A stretch of DNA of 64,000 bases, taken from positions 3,658,001 through 3,722,000 of the forward strand of contig NZ_JACHDN010000001.1 in assembly GCF_014201095.1 (NCBI RefSeq), read 5' to 3'. Source of the DNA: Cellulomonas hominis. GTDB lineage: Bacteria > Actinomycetota > Actinomycetes > Actinomycetales > Cellulomonadaceae. Positions 41,069-48,416 of this stretch are shown here, piece after piece (the stretch's first letter is position 1; every line of letters begins with the position of its first letter). Under the pieces are notes generated by a model. It saw only the letters and a program-made list of their open reading frames with translations. It did not search any database and was not told the DNA's origin. The translations under genes were made by a program, and so were the position numbers.

Positions 41069-41262
41069 GAGCCGGTCGCCTCAGCCATCCGGTCCCGGCA
41101 GCCGGGGCACAGGTCCACCAGGCGGCCCTCGACCTTGACCCGGACGTAGCCGTCCCCGCGGGCGTACTGGCGGGCCTCGCTGGCGCCGCCGGTCGCGATC
41201 GGGGCCGGGTCGCCCCCGCACGGGCCGTCGCAGGCGACGTAGCAGGCCTTCCGGATGGACAT
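41065..41262 (-). CDS. Small Cys-rich protein
   Basis: 65 aa from ATG 41262 with GGGGAAGAGG. CYVACDGPCGG and LCPGC suggest a zinc ribbon. Related in style to 40853-41068. First gene of the operon. Confidence 0.65.
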   Translation of the reverse strand: MSIRKACYVACDGPCGGDPAPIATGGASEARQYARGDGYVRVKVEGRLVDLCPGCRDRMAEATGS

Positions 41263-41312
41263 GGCGCCGACCTCTTCCCCAGGCCGGTCGCTCCGGCCCT
41301 GCCCCCCTGCGT

Positions 41313-41320
41313 ATGTGCGG
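41313..41320 (-). promoter_or_regulatory. CACAT box, 50 nt before ATG 41262
   Basis: Leadered class with a strong Shine-Dalgarno. Confidence 0.7.
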
Positions 41321-41331
41321 CAGGGCTCGGC

Positions 41332-42054
41332 TCAGGTCAGCTGCATCCGGCGGGCCATCGTGGTCAGGGCGGTGTCGCCGCCGGTGACGGACAGCCGCAG
41401 GGTGGTCTTGGTGACCGCGCGGGCGAAGGTGGCCAGCAGGTCCTTGGTGGGCGGTGCCGGGTCGCGGCGGGGCGCGTCCACGACGACCCGCAGCCCGGGC
41501 CCGGACGCGGCCAGCAGGCCCCACCCGGGCGGGAGCTCGCCGTCACGGACGATGCTGGCGTCGGAGACCACCAGCCACCAGTGGTCGCACAGCGAGGCGA
41601 ACGCCTCGGCCTTGTCCGGGTCGCGCAGCTCGGTGAGCCAGTCGGCGCGGGAGACCTTGACCTCGTGCCCGTGCAGCTTGGTGCCCTTGCCGGGCCCGAC
41701 CCCGGGCCACAGGTCCAGCGCCATGTAGTCGCAGATCCGGGCGTTGTAGTGCCCGGCGGCGACCTTGACGTGCTCGGCGCGGGCGTACCGCATGCCGTTC
41801 CCTCCGACGTAGGCGTACCGGCGGTTCAGCCGGTCCAGCATGGTCCGCTCGGTCTCGCGGCCCGCCTGCAGTGAGCGGTCCGGCTCGGGGGCGAGCGCCG
41901 CCAGGTCCGCGAGCAGGCGGGCCTGGTCGGCATCCAGCATGGCCAGCACCGCGGGTGTGGGCATCATCGAGCGGACCCGGGCGATGTAGCGCAGCGACGC
42001 CCGGATCTCCGACTCCGGCAGGTCCGAGCGCGCGTGCCGGGTCGGGCCGCTCAC
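41332..42054 (-). CDS. Helical domain plus MmcB-like nuclease fold
   Basis: 240 aa. Residues 1-60 equal the stand-alone 40647-40856 domain. Residues 80-180 hold ICDYMALDLWP and HGHEVKVSRADWLTEL, the same D...ExK core as the 18180-19037 product, then CDHWWLVVSD. Last gene of the operon from 44262. Probable DNA-processing enzyme; activity unproven. Confidence 0.65.
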   Translation of the reverse strand: MSGPTRHARSDLPESEIRASLRYIARVRSMMPTPAVLAMLDADQARLLADLAALAPEPDRSLQAGRETERTMLDRLNRRYAYVGGNGMRYARAEHVKVAAGHYNARICDYMALDLWPGVGPGKGTKLHGHEVKVSRADWLTELRDPDKAEAFASLCDHWWLVVSDASIVRDGELPPGWGLLAASGPGLRVVVDAPRRDPAPPTKDLLATFARAVTKTTLRLSVTGGDTALTTMARRMQLT

Positions 42055-42707
42055 CGGCGGACCTCCCGCGGGTGGGCGATGAGCCAGGCGTGGGCGGCGT
42101 CCAGCGCCGCCTCGAGACGGGTCCAGTTGCCCTCCCGTCGGGCGTTATGGACCCTGGTGCGCCAGTGCGGGGCGTACGGCAGCGAGGTCGGGATCCGGGC
42201 CCAGCAGGAGTCGCAGCACAGGTCCTCGCCGCGCTTGTCCTGACCGCAGCCCGGGCAGGTGCGCGCCTGCCCGGGTTCGGGCCGCGGGCGCATGGCGGCG
42301 CCCTCGCCGGTCAGCAGGTCAAGGGCGGCCTGGTAGGCCTTGGCGTGGCGGGAGCCGGGCCGGGCGCGCCGCAGCCAGCCCGCCACCGTCACGGCGTCGT
42401 CGGTGGGGCCGGCGATGAGGGCACCGGCCCCACCGGCCATGCGGATGTTGCCGTGGGAGTCGCGGCCGCAGACGTAGTAGCCGGGGTCGGTTGAGGTCAG
42501 GGCGGCGTCGGCGACGACCACGCGCGCCAGGTCCAGGGCTCGAGCCAGGGCGGCCACCTCGGGCTCGTGCAGGGACACCTCCAGTACCGTTCCGGCGACC
42601 TCGACCCGAAGGTGGGCGCGGGCCTGCGGGCCCAGGCCGGCGGCGGTGATGGTGATGGCCTGGTCGCCGTCGGCCACCTGCACCGGGTGCATGGTCTGCT
42701 CGGTCAC
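42051..42707 (-). CDS. Hypothetical protein with zinc-finger-like Cys cluster
   Basis: 218 aa, GTG 42707 overlapping the stop before. A beta-rich N-terminal domain (QAITITAAGLGPQARAHLRV) is followed by CPGCGQDKRGEDLCCDSC, two CxxC pairs typical of a zinc ribbon, and a Trp-rich C-terminus. Possibly DNA or RNA binding. Confidence 0.65.
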   Translation of the reverse strand: MTEQTMHPVQVADGDQAITITAAGLGPQARAHLRVEVAGTVLEVSLHEPEVAALARALDLARVVVADAALTSTDPGYYVCGRDSHGNIRMAGGAGALIAGPTDDAVTVAGWLRRARPGSRHAKAYQAALDLLTGEGAAMRPRPEPGQARTCPGCGQDKRGEDLCCDSCWARIPTSLPYAPHWRTRVHNARREGNWTRLEAALDAAHAWLIAHPREVRR

Positions 42708-42876
42708 GGTCGTTCGCTCCAGTTCCGGTAGGCCGCCAGGTCGGCGGGCGGGACCTGCTCGACCGGGGCGATACGCCAGGTCGGGTGCCGCTGGCGCAGG
42801 GTGCCAGGTCGCTGTTGGTGGTGATGATGTTCTGCACGGTGCCGCGCTCGGACAGCACCGCCACCTCCCGGGTCAC
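42704..42876 (-). pseudogene. Small gene with a one-base deletion
   Basis: GTG 42876 and TGA 42704 both overlap their neighbours, but the span is 173 nt, one short of 58 codons. The first frame (MTREVAVLSERGTVQNIITT) and the last (HPTWRIAPVEQVPPADLAAY) both read well. Adding one C to the CCC run joins them. Decay or an assembly indel. Confidence 0.6.
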
Positions 42877-43682
42877 AGCGTGCTCGCGGGTCGGGTCAGC
42901 ACCGTGGAGATGGTGTCGCCGGGGCGGGCGATCACCAGGGCGGACCCGGTGCGGCCGACGGCGTGGGTCCCGATCTGCTCCGCGCGCCGGATGACCCGCT
43001 CGGTGTAGAGGTCGTCCGGGATGTCCGCGGCGGGCGGGACCCTCCGGATGGCACGCAGCAGCACGTCGGCGCGGGCCGCATTCAGCTGCCGGTCGGCCAC
43101 GACGCCCCGCAGGGCTGGCATGATTCTGTCGCGCGGGTGGGCGACAGCGGTGCACAGCCACACGAGCAGCCGGGCGACCCCCATCGCGTCCAGCGCGAGG
43201 TAGAGCGAGTCGCCACTGGCCATCTGGAGTTGCACCTCGGCGCCCTGACGAGCGGCAGCGGTCACGATGAGGTGCCCAGCGGACCCGTGCAGGTTCAGCC
43301 GGACGGCCGCCTGTGCGTGCACCAGCGACGCTCGCAGCAGCGCGATCATCGCCGGGGTCAGCACGAAGGAGGTCTCGTCACCCTCGACGAGGTCGTGCTC
43401 ACTGGTGCCGTCCAGGTCGAAGGAGACGTGGGCGTACATCCGCTCGTCGAAGCGCCACTGCATGGTGTCGCCGTTGGTGCCGGCCACCACCAGCGGCCCG
43501 GGGCGGCGGGCCGCAGTCGGGGCAGGCGGTGGTGTCGGGCCAGGGGCGTCGGTGAGCAGGCGGTGCGCGCGCAACACCTCCGCCAGGTGGGCCAGGTCGA
43601 CCTCGACCACCTGGGACATGCCGTCGGTGCGCAGCAGGCCTTCGGCGGCCAGCGCGGTCCGGAGCCGGGCGAGGTCGCTCAC
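42873..43682 (-). CDS. Hypothetical protein
   Basis: 269 aa, start overlapping the stop before. Contains GDTMQWRFDERMYAHVSFDL and a helical C-terminal half (NAARADVLLRAIRRVPPA). No known family. Confidence 0.7.
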   Translation of the reverse strand: MSDLARLRTALAAEGLLRTDGMSQVVEVDLAHLAEVLRAHRLLTDAPGPTPPPAPTAARRPGPLVVAGTNGDTMQWRFDERMYAHVSFDLDGTSEHDLVEGDETSFVLTPAMIALLRASLVHAQAAVRLNLHGSAGHLIVTAAARQGAEVQLQMASGDSLYLALDAMGVARLLVWLCTAVAHPRDRIMPALRGVVADRQLNAARADVLLRAIRRVPPAADIPDDLYTERVIRRAEQIGTHAVGRTGSALVIARPGDTISTVLTRPASTL

Positions 43683-44083
43683 GGCTGCTCGCCCAGGGCG
43701 GCCGCGAGCCGGTCGATGACCGTGGCGGAGACGTCGAACGGGGCCGGGTCGGGGTAGGCGCGGCGCAGGTCCGCCAGCAGCACCCGGAACGGGGCCATCG
43801 CGCCCTGCACGTCGGCGCCCGGCTCGGGCAGCTCCGGGGCGGGCTGGGGATCACGGCCCGGCTGCAGCACCTGCCGGTCACGGCGCACGTGCACGCCCGT
43901 GTAGGTCTCGACCCGGAAGTCCTCCTCGGCGGCGGCCAGGATCGCCAGGGCGTTCCGCGCCTCGACGGTGGCGTGCGCGCGCAGCTGGGTGATCATCTCC
44001 TGCGGGCTCTTGCGCCCGTAGTCGGCCAGGCCGGCGCCCGGCGGCAGCCCGGGCAGGGTGATGCCGGTCATCCGCTCGCTCAC
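43679..44083 (-). CDS. Hypothetical protein, paralogue of 27182-27856
   Basis: 134 aa from GTG 44083. SERMTGITLPGLPPGAGL, MITQLRAHATVEARNALAIL and VHVRRDRQVLQPG parallel the 27182-27856 product. Each lies third or second in a CACAT-box operon beside helical partners, so the two operons may be old duplicates. Confidence 0.7.
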   Translation of the reverse strand: MSERMTGITLPGLPPGAGLADYGRKSPQEMITQLRAHATVEARNALAILAAAEEDFRVETYTGVHVRRDRQVLQPGRDPQPAPELPEPGADVQGAMAPFRVLLADLRRAYPDPAPFDVSATVIDRLAAALGEQP

Positions 44084-44262
44084 GGTTGCACTCCTCGCTG
44101 GGTCGGGACGCGGCTGGCCAGCGGGCCCGCCGGGGTGTGGCCGCGGGTGACGCGGGCCAGCTCGGTCATCCGCCGGCGGGCCTGCGGGCTCGGCGTCGGC
44201 GACCACGTCTGCTCGACCTCGATGTGCTCTCGGTCCGGGTCCGGTCCGGGCGTGTCGTCCAT
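44080..44262 (-). CDS. Small hypothetical protein
   Basis: 60 aa from ATG 44262 with GGGAGG. Acidic start, basic centre (QARRRMTELARVTRG). First gene of a six-gene operon ending at 41332. Confidence 0.6.
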   Translation of the reverse strand: MDDTPGPDPDREHIEVEQTWSPTPSPQARRRMTELARVTRGHTPAGPLASRVPTQRGVQP

Positions 44263-44311
44263 GTCGCCTCCCGCGCCGCGGGACGGGAACCTCCCGTCGC
44301 GCACCCGGCCT

Positions 44312-44319
44312 ATGTGCGG
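44312..44319 (-). promoter_or_regulatory. CACAT box, 49 nt before ATG 44262
   Basis: Leadered class with a Shine-Dalgarno. Confidence 0.7.
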
Positions 44320-44326
44320 CAGCCGG

Positions 44327-44839
44327 TCACTCGAGGTCGGCAGGCCGCACCGCGCTGGCCGGGATGGTGCCCGTGCGCCAGAACGCGAGCACGTCGTTCG
44401 GTTCCAGCGGCGCGAGGCCCTCGGCGAGGGCGTCGGTGGATCGGTCGTCGGCGACGAAGTAGCCCTGCTGGCCCGCGGCGTCGATGTCCAGGGTCAGGCA
44501 CAGGTCGCCCACGATCGACTCGATGACGATCCCTCCGGCGCTTCCCGACGACGGCCCGAGCATGAACGAGGCGAGCGAGGCACCGAGCCGTCGATCCGCG
44601 AGCTCGACGAGCCGCCCAGCGACGCCCGCAGCGGCAGGCTCGGTGGCGAGCGACCCTGGGCCCCACCAGCCGTCACGAAGCGCGGCGGTGCGGTGCAGCG
44701 CCGTGCGCAGGCGCACGATGTCCGCCTCCCAGGGCCAGTGACCGGTGCACCTGCGGAACGTGAAGCCCATGGCGCCGTCGTTGCGCAGGGCACGAACGAC
44801 GCCCCGGATGGTCAGGCGGGTCCTGGTCGGAGTGGGCAT
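44327..44839 (-). CDS. Hypothetical protein
   Basis: 170 aa from ATG 44839. GGIVIESIVGDLCLTLDID and GQQGYFVADD form a beta-rich core. Ten bases after the preceding gene, so co-transcribed with it. Function unknown. Confidence 0.65.
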   Translation of the reverse strand: MPTPTRTRLTIRGVVRALRNDGAMGFTFRRCTGHWPWEADIVRLRTALHRTAALRDGWWGPGSLATEPAAAGVAGRLVELADRRLGASLASFMLGPSSGSAGGIVIESIVGDLCLTLDIDAAGQQGYFVADDRSTDALAEGLAPLEPNDVLAFWRTGTIPASAVRPADLE

Positions 44840-44849
44840 GGGATCCCGT

Positions 44850-45203
44850 TCAGAGGGCGTCGGTCAGGGCGCGGCCGTCGACGGCGCCGAGGACCGCACG
44901 AACGATGTCGAGAGCGCGGGCGGTCACATCCTCGACGTCGGCGAAGGAGTCCAGCAGGCCGTTCACTGCCGCGCCGGCGGCAGCTTCGAGGTGCAGAGCA
45001 GCGGCCGGCGGCACGTGCACGAAGACGGGGTCGGCGACTGTGACCGGGTCGGCGAGCAGGCCGTTGGGCAGCTCGCGGCGCCAGGTCCCGCGCAGGGCAC
45101 CGGAGTCGTCCGCGGTGAGCTCGAGCATCCCGCGCGCGGGCAGGTCCTCCGGCTGCGGGGCCTGGGCGGACAGCAGGGTCACGGCGAGGTTCGGGTTGGT
45201 CAT
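44850..45203 (-). CDS. Hypothetical protein
   Basis: 117 aa from ATG 45203 with AAGGAG. Central beta pair (GMLELTADDSGALRGTWRRE, VFVHVPPAAALHLEA) and a C-terminal helix. First gene of a two-gene operon. Confidence 0.65.
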   Translation of the reverse strand: MTNPNLAVTLLSAQAPQPEDLPARGMLELTADDSGALRGTWRRELPNGLLADPVTVADPVFVHVPPAAALHLEAAAGAAVNGLLDSFADVEDVTARALDIVRAVLGAVDGRALTDAL

Positions 45204-45238
45204 GGTGGTCTCCTTCTGGGTCGCGGTGCGTCCGGCAG

Positions 45239-45246
45239 ATGTGCGG
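45239..45246 (-). promoter_or_regulatory. CACAT box, 35 nt before ATG 45203
   Basis: Leadered class, the shortest leader (35 nt) with a Shine-Dalgarno. Confidence 0.7.
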
Positions 45247-45251
45247 GGCCT

Positions 45252-45815
45252 TCACAGGCCGTCGATCTCGGGCATCAGGACGACGGTCTCGGCGAGCAGG
45301 AGCGAGACCTCGCTGATGGCCTCGTTCCAACCGCTGGGTCGCTTCCCGGTGCGGTCGGCTAGGGCGGCGACCTGTGCCATGGCCGTACGGACCGACCGGT
45401 TCAGGCGCTCGAGGTCGGCTGCACCCGCGACGGGGAAGTCGGTCAGTGCGGCCCGGGCGGCAGCGGCGCGCGACGCTTCGGCATGCAACGAGCCGGGGTG
45501 TGCGCCGGTGCAGGCGATCTGCTCGGCGGTGCGCATCCCCGCGAGGAAGGAGTCCGCGACGTCGCGCAGACCGCGCTCGACGTCGAACCGGCCGGCGTGC
45601 AGGACCTCAGCGATCCGCTCCGCCTCGGCGGTGCGCGCCGCTGCCGCCACCTCCAGTGTCACCGGAGACAGCGCACGCAGCAGATCCGTGCGTGCGATCG
45701 TCGCGATGAACGGACCGCGGCCGTCGTCGGGGTCGATCCGAAGGTCCAGCCCGTCCGCGTTGAACGTGAGCTCCACGCTGCAGTTGCTCATCTCGTGCCC
45801 GTCGGCGTTGCTCAT
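45252..45815 (-). CDS. Hypothetical protein
   Basis: 187 aa from ATG 45815 in an ATGA overlap. Short beta start (VELTFNADGLDLRIDPDDG), then long helices (LEVAAAARTAEAERIAEVL). Last gene of the operon from 46344. Confidence 0.7.
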   Translation of the reverse strand: MSNADGHEMSNCSVELTFNADGLDLRIDPDDGRGPFIATIARTDLLRALSPVTLEVAAAARTAEAERIAEVLHAGRFDVERGLRDVADSFLAGMRTAEQIACTGAHPGSLHAEASRAAAARAALTDFPVAGAADLERLNRSVRTAMAQVAALADRTGKRPSGWNEAISEVSLLLAETVVLMPEIDGL

Positions 45816-46123
45816 GCGGCCCCGTACTGCCCCTCGAACCACGCTTCTTCGAACTCGGCGAGAGTCGGGCGCGGGTGGTGCGCCCAGAACTCCAGGAGCT
45901 CGGCCGAGGCGTGCTGGGTTGCGGTGGCGCGGTTCGCGCTGAACAGCTGGGAGGGCTCGACCCCTGCTCGTCGCGCCGCCGCGTTCAGCAGACGCCCGCG
46001 GCAGGCAACCTCCGCAGCGTCGACGTGTGCGGTCAGGGTCGCGCTGAACTCGCGGTGCATCATCTGCCACTGCCTCGCGGCCGCGGCGAAGATCGGGCCG
46101 GTCGCCGTCCTGGCGCGCCTCAT
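45812..46123 (-). CDS. Hypothetical protein
   Basis: 103 aa from ATG 46123 in an ATGA overlap. Helical, with FSATLTAHVDAAEVACRGRL and WAHHPRPTLAEFEEAW. Function unknown. Confidence 0.65.
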   Translation of the reverse strand: MRRARTATGPIFAAAARQWQMMHREFSATLTAHVDAAEVACRGRLLNAAARRAGVEPSQLFSANRATATQHASAELLEFWAHHPRPTLAEFEEAWFEGQYGAA

Positions 46124-46344
46124 GGCTCCTCCACGTTGTCGTCGGTGCTGAAGAGGGACTCGGTCACGTCGTCGCCGGTCGCTGCCGGCTGTGGTCGGCG
46201 GTTCGCGTGCGAGCACATGCACGACCAGCCGGAGCCGGCGGGTCGGTGGTGGTCGCAGTCGCCGACCAGGCACCACCCGCAGGCGGGCCCGGGCGCCTCG
46301 ACCGTGGCGCCGTCGGCGTCAGGGGAGTCCTGCGGGCAGCTCAT
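46120..46344 (-). CDS. Small Cys-rich protein
   Basis: 74 aa from ATG 46344, 9 nt after a CACAT box. CGWCLVGDCDHHRP and WSCMCSHAN carry enough Cys/His for one or two zinc sites. Acidic C-terminus. Confidence 0.65.
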   Translation of the reverse strand: MSCPQDSPDADGATVEAPGPACGWCLVGDCDHHRPAGSGWSCMCSHANRRPQPAATGDDVTESLFSTDDNVEEP

Positions 46345-46353
46345 GCTCAGCAG

Positions 46354-46361
46354 ATGTGCGG
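46354..46361 (-). promoter_or_regulatory. CACAT box, 9 nt before ATG 46344
   Basis: Core plus 9 nt (CTGCTGAGC) to the ATG. Confidence 0.75.
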
Positions 46362-46370
46362 CACGCCCGC

Positions 46371-46833
46371 TCAGCCGTCGGTGAACTCGATCAGGACGTA
46401 GCGGTCGAGGTGGGCGGGGATCGCGCACGCGTACGCGACGGCCCTGCGTGGCGGCGCCTCGACGGCGAACCGTGGCTCGCCGCGCAGCGAGTCGTCCAGT
46501 CGGCGGACGGCGACCGCCGGGTCACGCAGTGCGGCGCGGACCGCGGCCTCGACGTGCCATGGGCCGCAGGCGGTGCCGTGCGGCCGCGGGCACGTGCGAG
46601 ACCTCAGGCCAGCCACACTCACCGCACAGCGGGATCAGACCCGGATGCTCGCGTTCGGGCACGGAGAACCCGTCGTCGCACGGCGTGCCCTGCGGAACCG
46701 TGCACACGCAGCTGGGGTCGCTGCACGCGGCCTCCCACTGCCCGGGGCTGTGCATCGTCATCGGGCGGCGGACTCCAGGCGGCTGCGTGCTCGCATGCCC
46801 GCCGACGGAGATCGGGGACTGCTTGTGGTTCAT
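46371..46833 (-). pseudogene. Cys-rich gene with a one-base shift
   Basis: ATG 46833 lies 9 nt after a CACAT box. The first part (MNHKQSPISVGGHAS...LIPLCGECGWPEVSHVP) and the last (HGTACGPWHVEAAVRAALRD...LIEFTDG, TGA 46371) both look real but lie in different frames. The span is 463 nt, one over a multiple of three. The shift is near 46600. The intact product would be about 153 aa with several CxxC motifs. Confidence 0.55.
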
Positions 46834-47033
46834 GGCGATGGGATGTGCGGCACTGGCGTCGGCGGGGAGTCGTCGTGGCGCCCGTACTCGGGGTGGTAGG
46901 TGCGCGTGAACGTGGTGCCGTCGGTGCAGCACACCTGGACCCGAACGTCCGAGTGAGTGTTCGCAGCCAGGCGCGCTGCCTCGACCATCGCGTCGGCCTG
47001 CCTCAAGTCCCAGCGGGAACGGGTGGCTCTCAC
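46830..47033 (-). CDS. Small hypothetical protein
   Basis: 67 aa from GTG 47033, 9 nt after a CACAT box. VRVQVCCTDGTTFTRTYHPE is beta-rich. It ends VPHIPSP, where PHI is the next CACAT box read as protein, and its TGA overlaps the next ATG. Confidence 0.65.
   Translation of the reverse strand: MRATRSRWDLRQADAMVEAARLAANTHSDVRVQVCCTDGTTFTRTYHPEYGRHDDSPPTPVPHIPSP
46843..46850 (-). promoter_or_regulatory. CACAT box, 9 nt before ATG 46833
   Basis: Core plus 9 nt (CCCATCGCC) to the ATG; translated as PHI in the gene before. Confidence 0.75.
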
Positions 47034-47042
47034 ACCGTGCGG

Positions 47043-47050
47043 ATGTGCGG
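47043..47050 (-). promoter_or_regulatory. CACAT box, 9 nt before GTG 47033
   Basis: Core plus 9 nt (CCGCACGGT) to the GTG. It lies just past the end of the ParA-sigma-DUF2637 operon. Confidence 0.75.
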
Positions 47051-47060
47051 CAGCCCATCG

Positions 47061-47762
47061 CTAGACGGAGGTGAGCTCCCCGCGCAGCGCGGCCAGCCGT
47101 CGCCGGCCGGTGGCAGCGGAGACCCCGAAGGTCTCGGCGAACATCGCTCCGGTCGGGTTGAGCCCGGCGCTGACCTGGGCGTCGTACCAGGCGCGCGCGG
47201 CCTCGTCGGCGACGGCCTTGGGTGCGCCCGGGCGCCGCGGCGCGGGGCTGTCGGGCGTTGAGCCGGCGCCTGCGGGTTCGGACGGTGCGGCGGGCTGCTC
47301 GATGCGCCGCCGAACGGGGCGAAGACCGGTGAACGCCCCGGGGGAGACTCGGTCGGCGAGCAGGACGCTGAGGTGGGTGGCGCCCACGAGCGCGAGCGGC
47401 GGGATCGTCGCGACCGCGACGGCGACGGGGCTAGGGACGTCGGTCTGCGACAGTGCGGCGTGGACCCCGTTCGCCGCCACGGACACCACAACGCCGCCGA
47501 TCAGCAGCCCCCACGGGTAGGCCGAAACCACGGCGCTGTGCCCGCGCAGGGCGAAGACGGCGACGGTCGAGACCAGGATGACGCCGTCGACGACCAGCGG
47601 CCACACCCACACCTGCTGGTCGGGAACGCCCGCGCGGCATGCGAGATCGGCGAGAGCCTCGAAGGACAACCAGAACGCCCCGGCGGCGATCAGCGCGGTG
47701 CCGATGAGCGCGCTGATGAGCGCGGCGCGCGCGACCGGACGCGCAGAACGGGCCCTGCTCAT
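47061..47762 (-). CDS. DUF2637 membrane protein with C-terminal HTH-like region
   Basis: 233 aa. Four membrane helices, including GTALIAAGAFWLSFEALADL and VWPLVVDGVILVSTVAVFAL, match DUF2637 proteins of actinobacterial transfer elements, where they sit near spread (Spd) functions. The C-terminal TGAMFAETFGVSAATGRRRL may be a helix-turn-helix. Last gene of the operon from 52713; may help intramycelial or cell-to-cell spread. Confidence 0.7.
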   Translation of the reverse strand: MSRARSARPVARAALISALIGTALIAAGAFWLSFEALADLACRAGVPDQQVWVWPLVVDGVILVSTVAVFALRGHSAVVSAYPWGLLIGGVVVSVAANGVHAALSQTDVPSPVAVAVATIPPLALVGATHLSVLLADRVSPGAFTGLRPVRRRIEQPAAPSEPAGAGSTPDSPAPRRPGAPKAVADEAARAWYDAQVSAGLNPTGAMFAETFGVSAATGRRRLAALRGELTSV

Positions 47763-48049
47763 CGCAGCTCGGTCGCCGCCATCATGCGCCTGGCGGCGAT
47801 CGCGAACTGGGCGTCGTGCACCAGGCTGATCGCTCCCTCGATCAGCCCTTGGGTGACGGCGCCGTACAGCTCGGTGACCACCGCCGACATCGCGACCGGA
47901 CCGAGGGCGTCGCCAGCCAGCGCCTGGACCAGCAGGATGAGCTCGCGTTGCAGGTCGACGTCGCCACGGGCGCTGTCCAGGTCCGCGGCGAGTGCCCCCT
48001 GGGCATGCGTGTATGCGTGCCGGGGCAGGGGCGTGGGGTCGGTGGTCAA
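47759..48049 (-). CDS. Small helical protein
   Basis: 96 aa from TTG 48049 (AAGGA upstream). LQRELILLVQALAGDALGPV resembles ERLIALVHALTGQAEPATV in the next gene upstream, so the two may be distant paralogues. Function unknown. Confidence 0.6.
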   Translation of the reverse strand: MTTDPTPLPRHAYTHAQGALAADLDSARGDVDLQRELILLVQALAGDALGPVAMSAVVTELYGAVTQGLIEGAISLVHDAQFAIAARRMMAATELR

Positions 48050-48140
48050 CGCAGGCGTCCGTCCTTCCTCACGGTCGACGGAACCGCCGACCGACGCTCA
48101 CAACCGCGGGCTGAGCGAGGACATCACACCATGTGCGTGC

Positions 48141-48416
48141 TCACGGGTGCGCGTCAACGGCCTGCTGAAGTAGCGGCGCGATGTGCGCGGCGTCGCGCTC
48201 ACCGCCGGCATCGAGATGCTCGACCACGCGATCGACTGCGCGCAGTACGGTCGCCGGCTCGGCCTGCCCGGTGAGCGCGTGCACGAGTGCGATGAGACGT
48301 TCCTCGCGCACCCTCTCCCAGACGGCGACGTCCTCGTGCAGCACTGCGGAGTCGAGGACGTTCTGCGCGGCGAAGACGTCCGCGACGATGCGGTCGGCCA
48401 TGGTGATGCTGCTCAT
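48141..48416 (-). CDS. Small helical protein
   Basis: 91 aa from ATG 48416 in an overlap with the sigma gene stop. Two long helices (ADRIVADVFAAQNVLDSAVL). Because it is coupled directly to the sigma gene, it is a candidate partner or anti-sigma-type regulator, though nothing in its sequence proves this. Confidence 0.6.
   Translation of the reverse strand: MSSITMADRIVADVFAAQNVLDSAVLHEDVAVWERVREERLIALVHALTGQAEPATVLRAVDRVVEHLDAGGERDAAHIAPLLQQAVDAHP

Noticed and set aside
48181..48191. ATGTGCGCGG, a near match to the box
   Set aside because: One extra base within the core, inside a coding region, no start at the right spacing.
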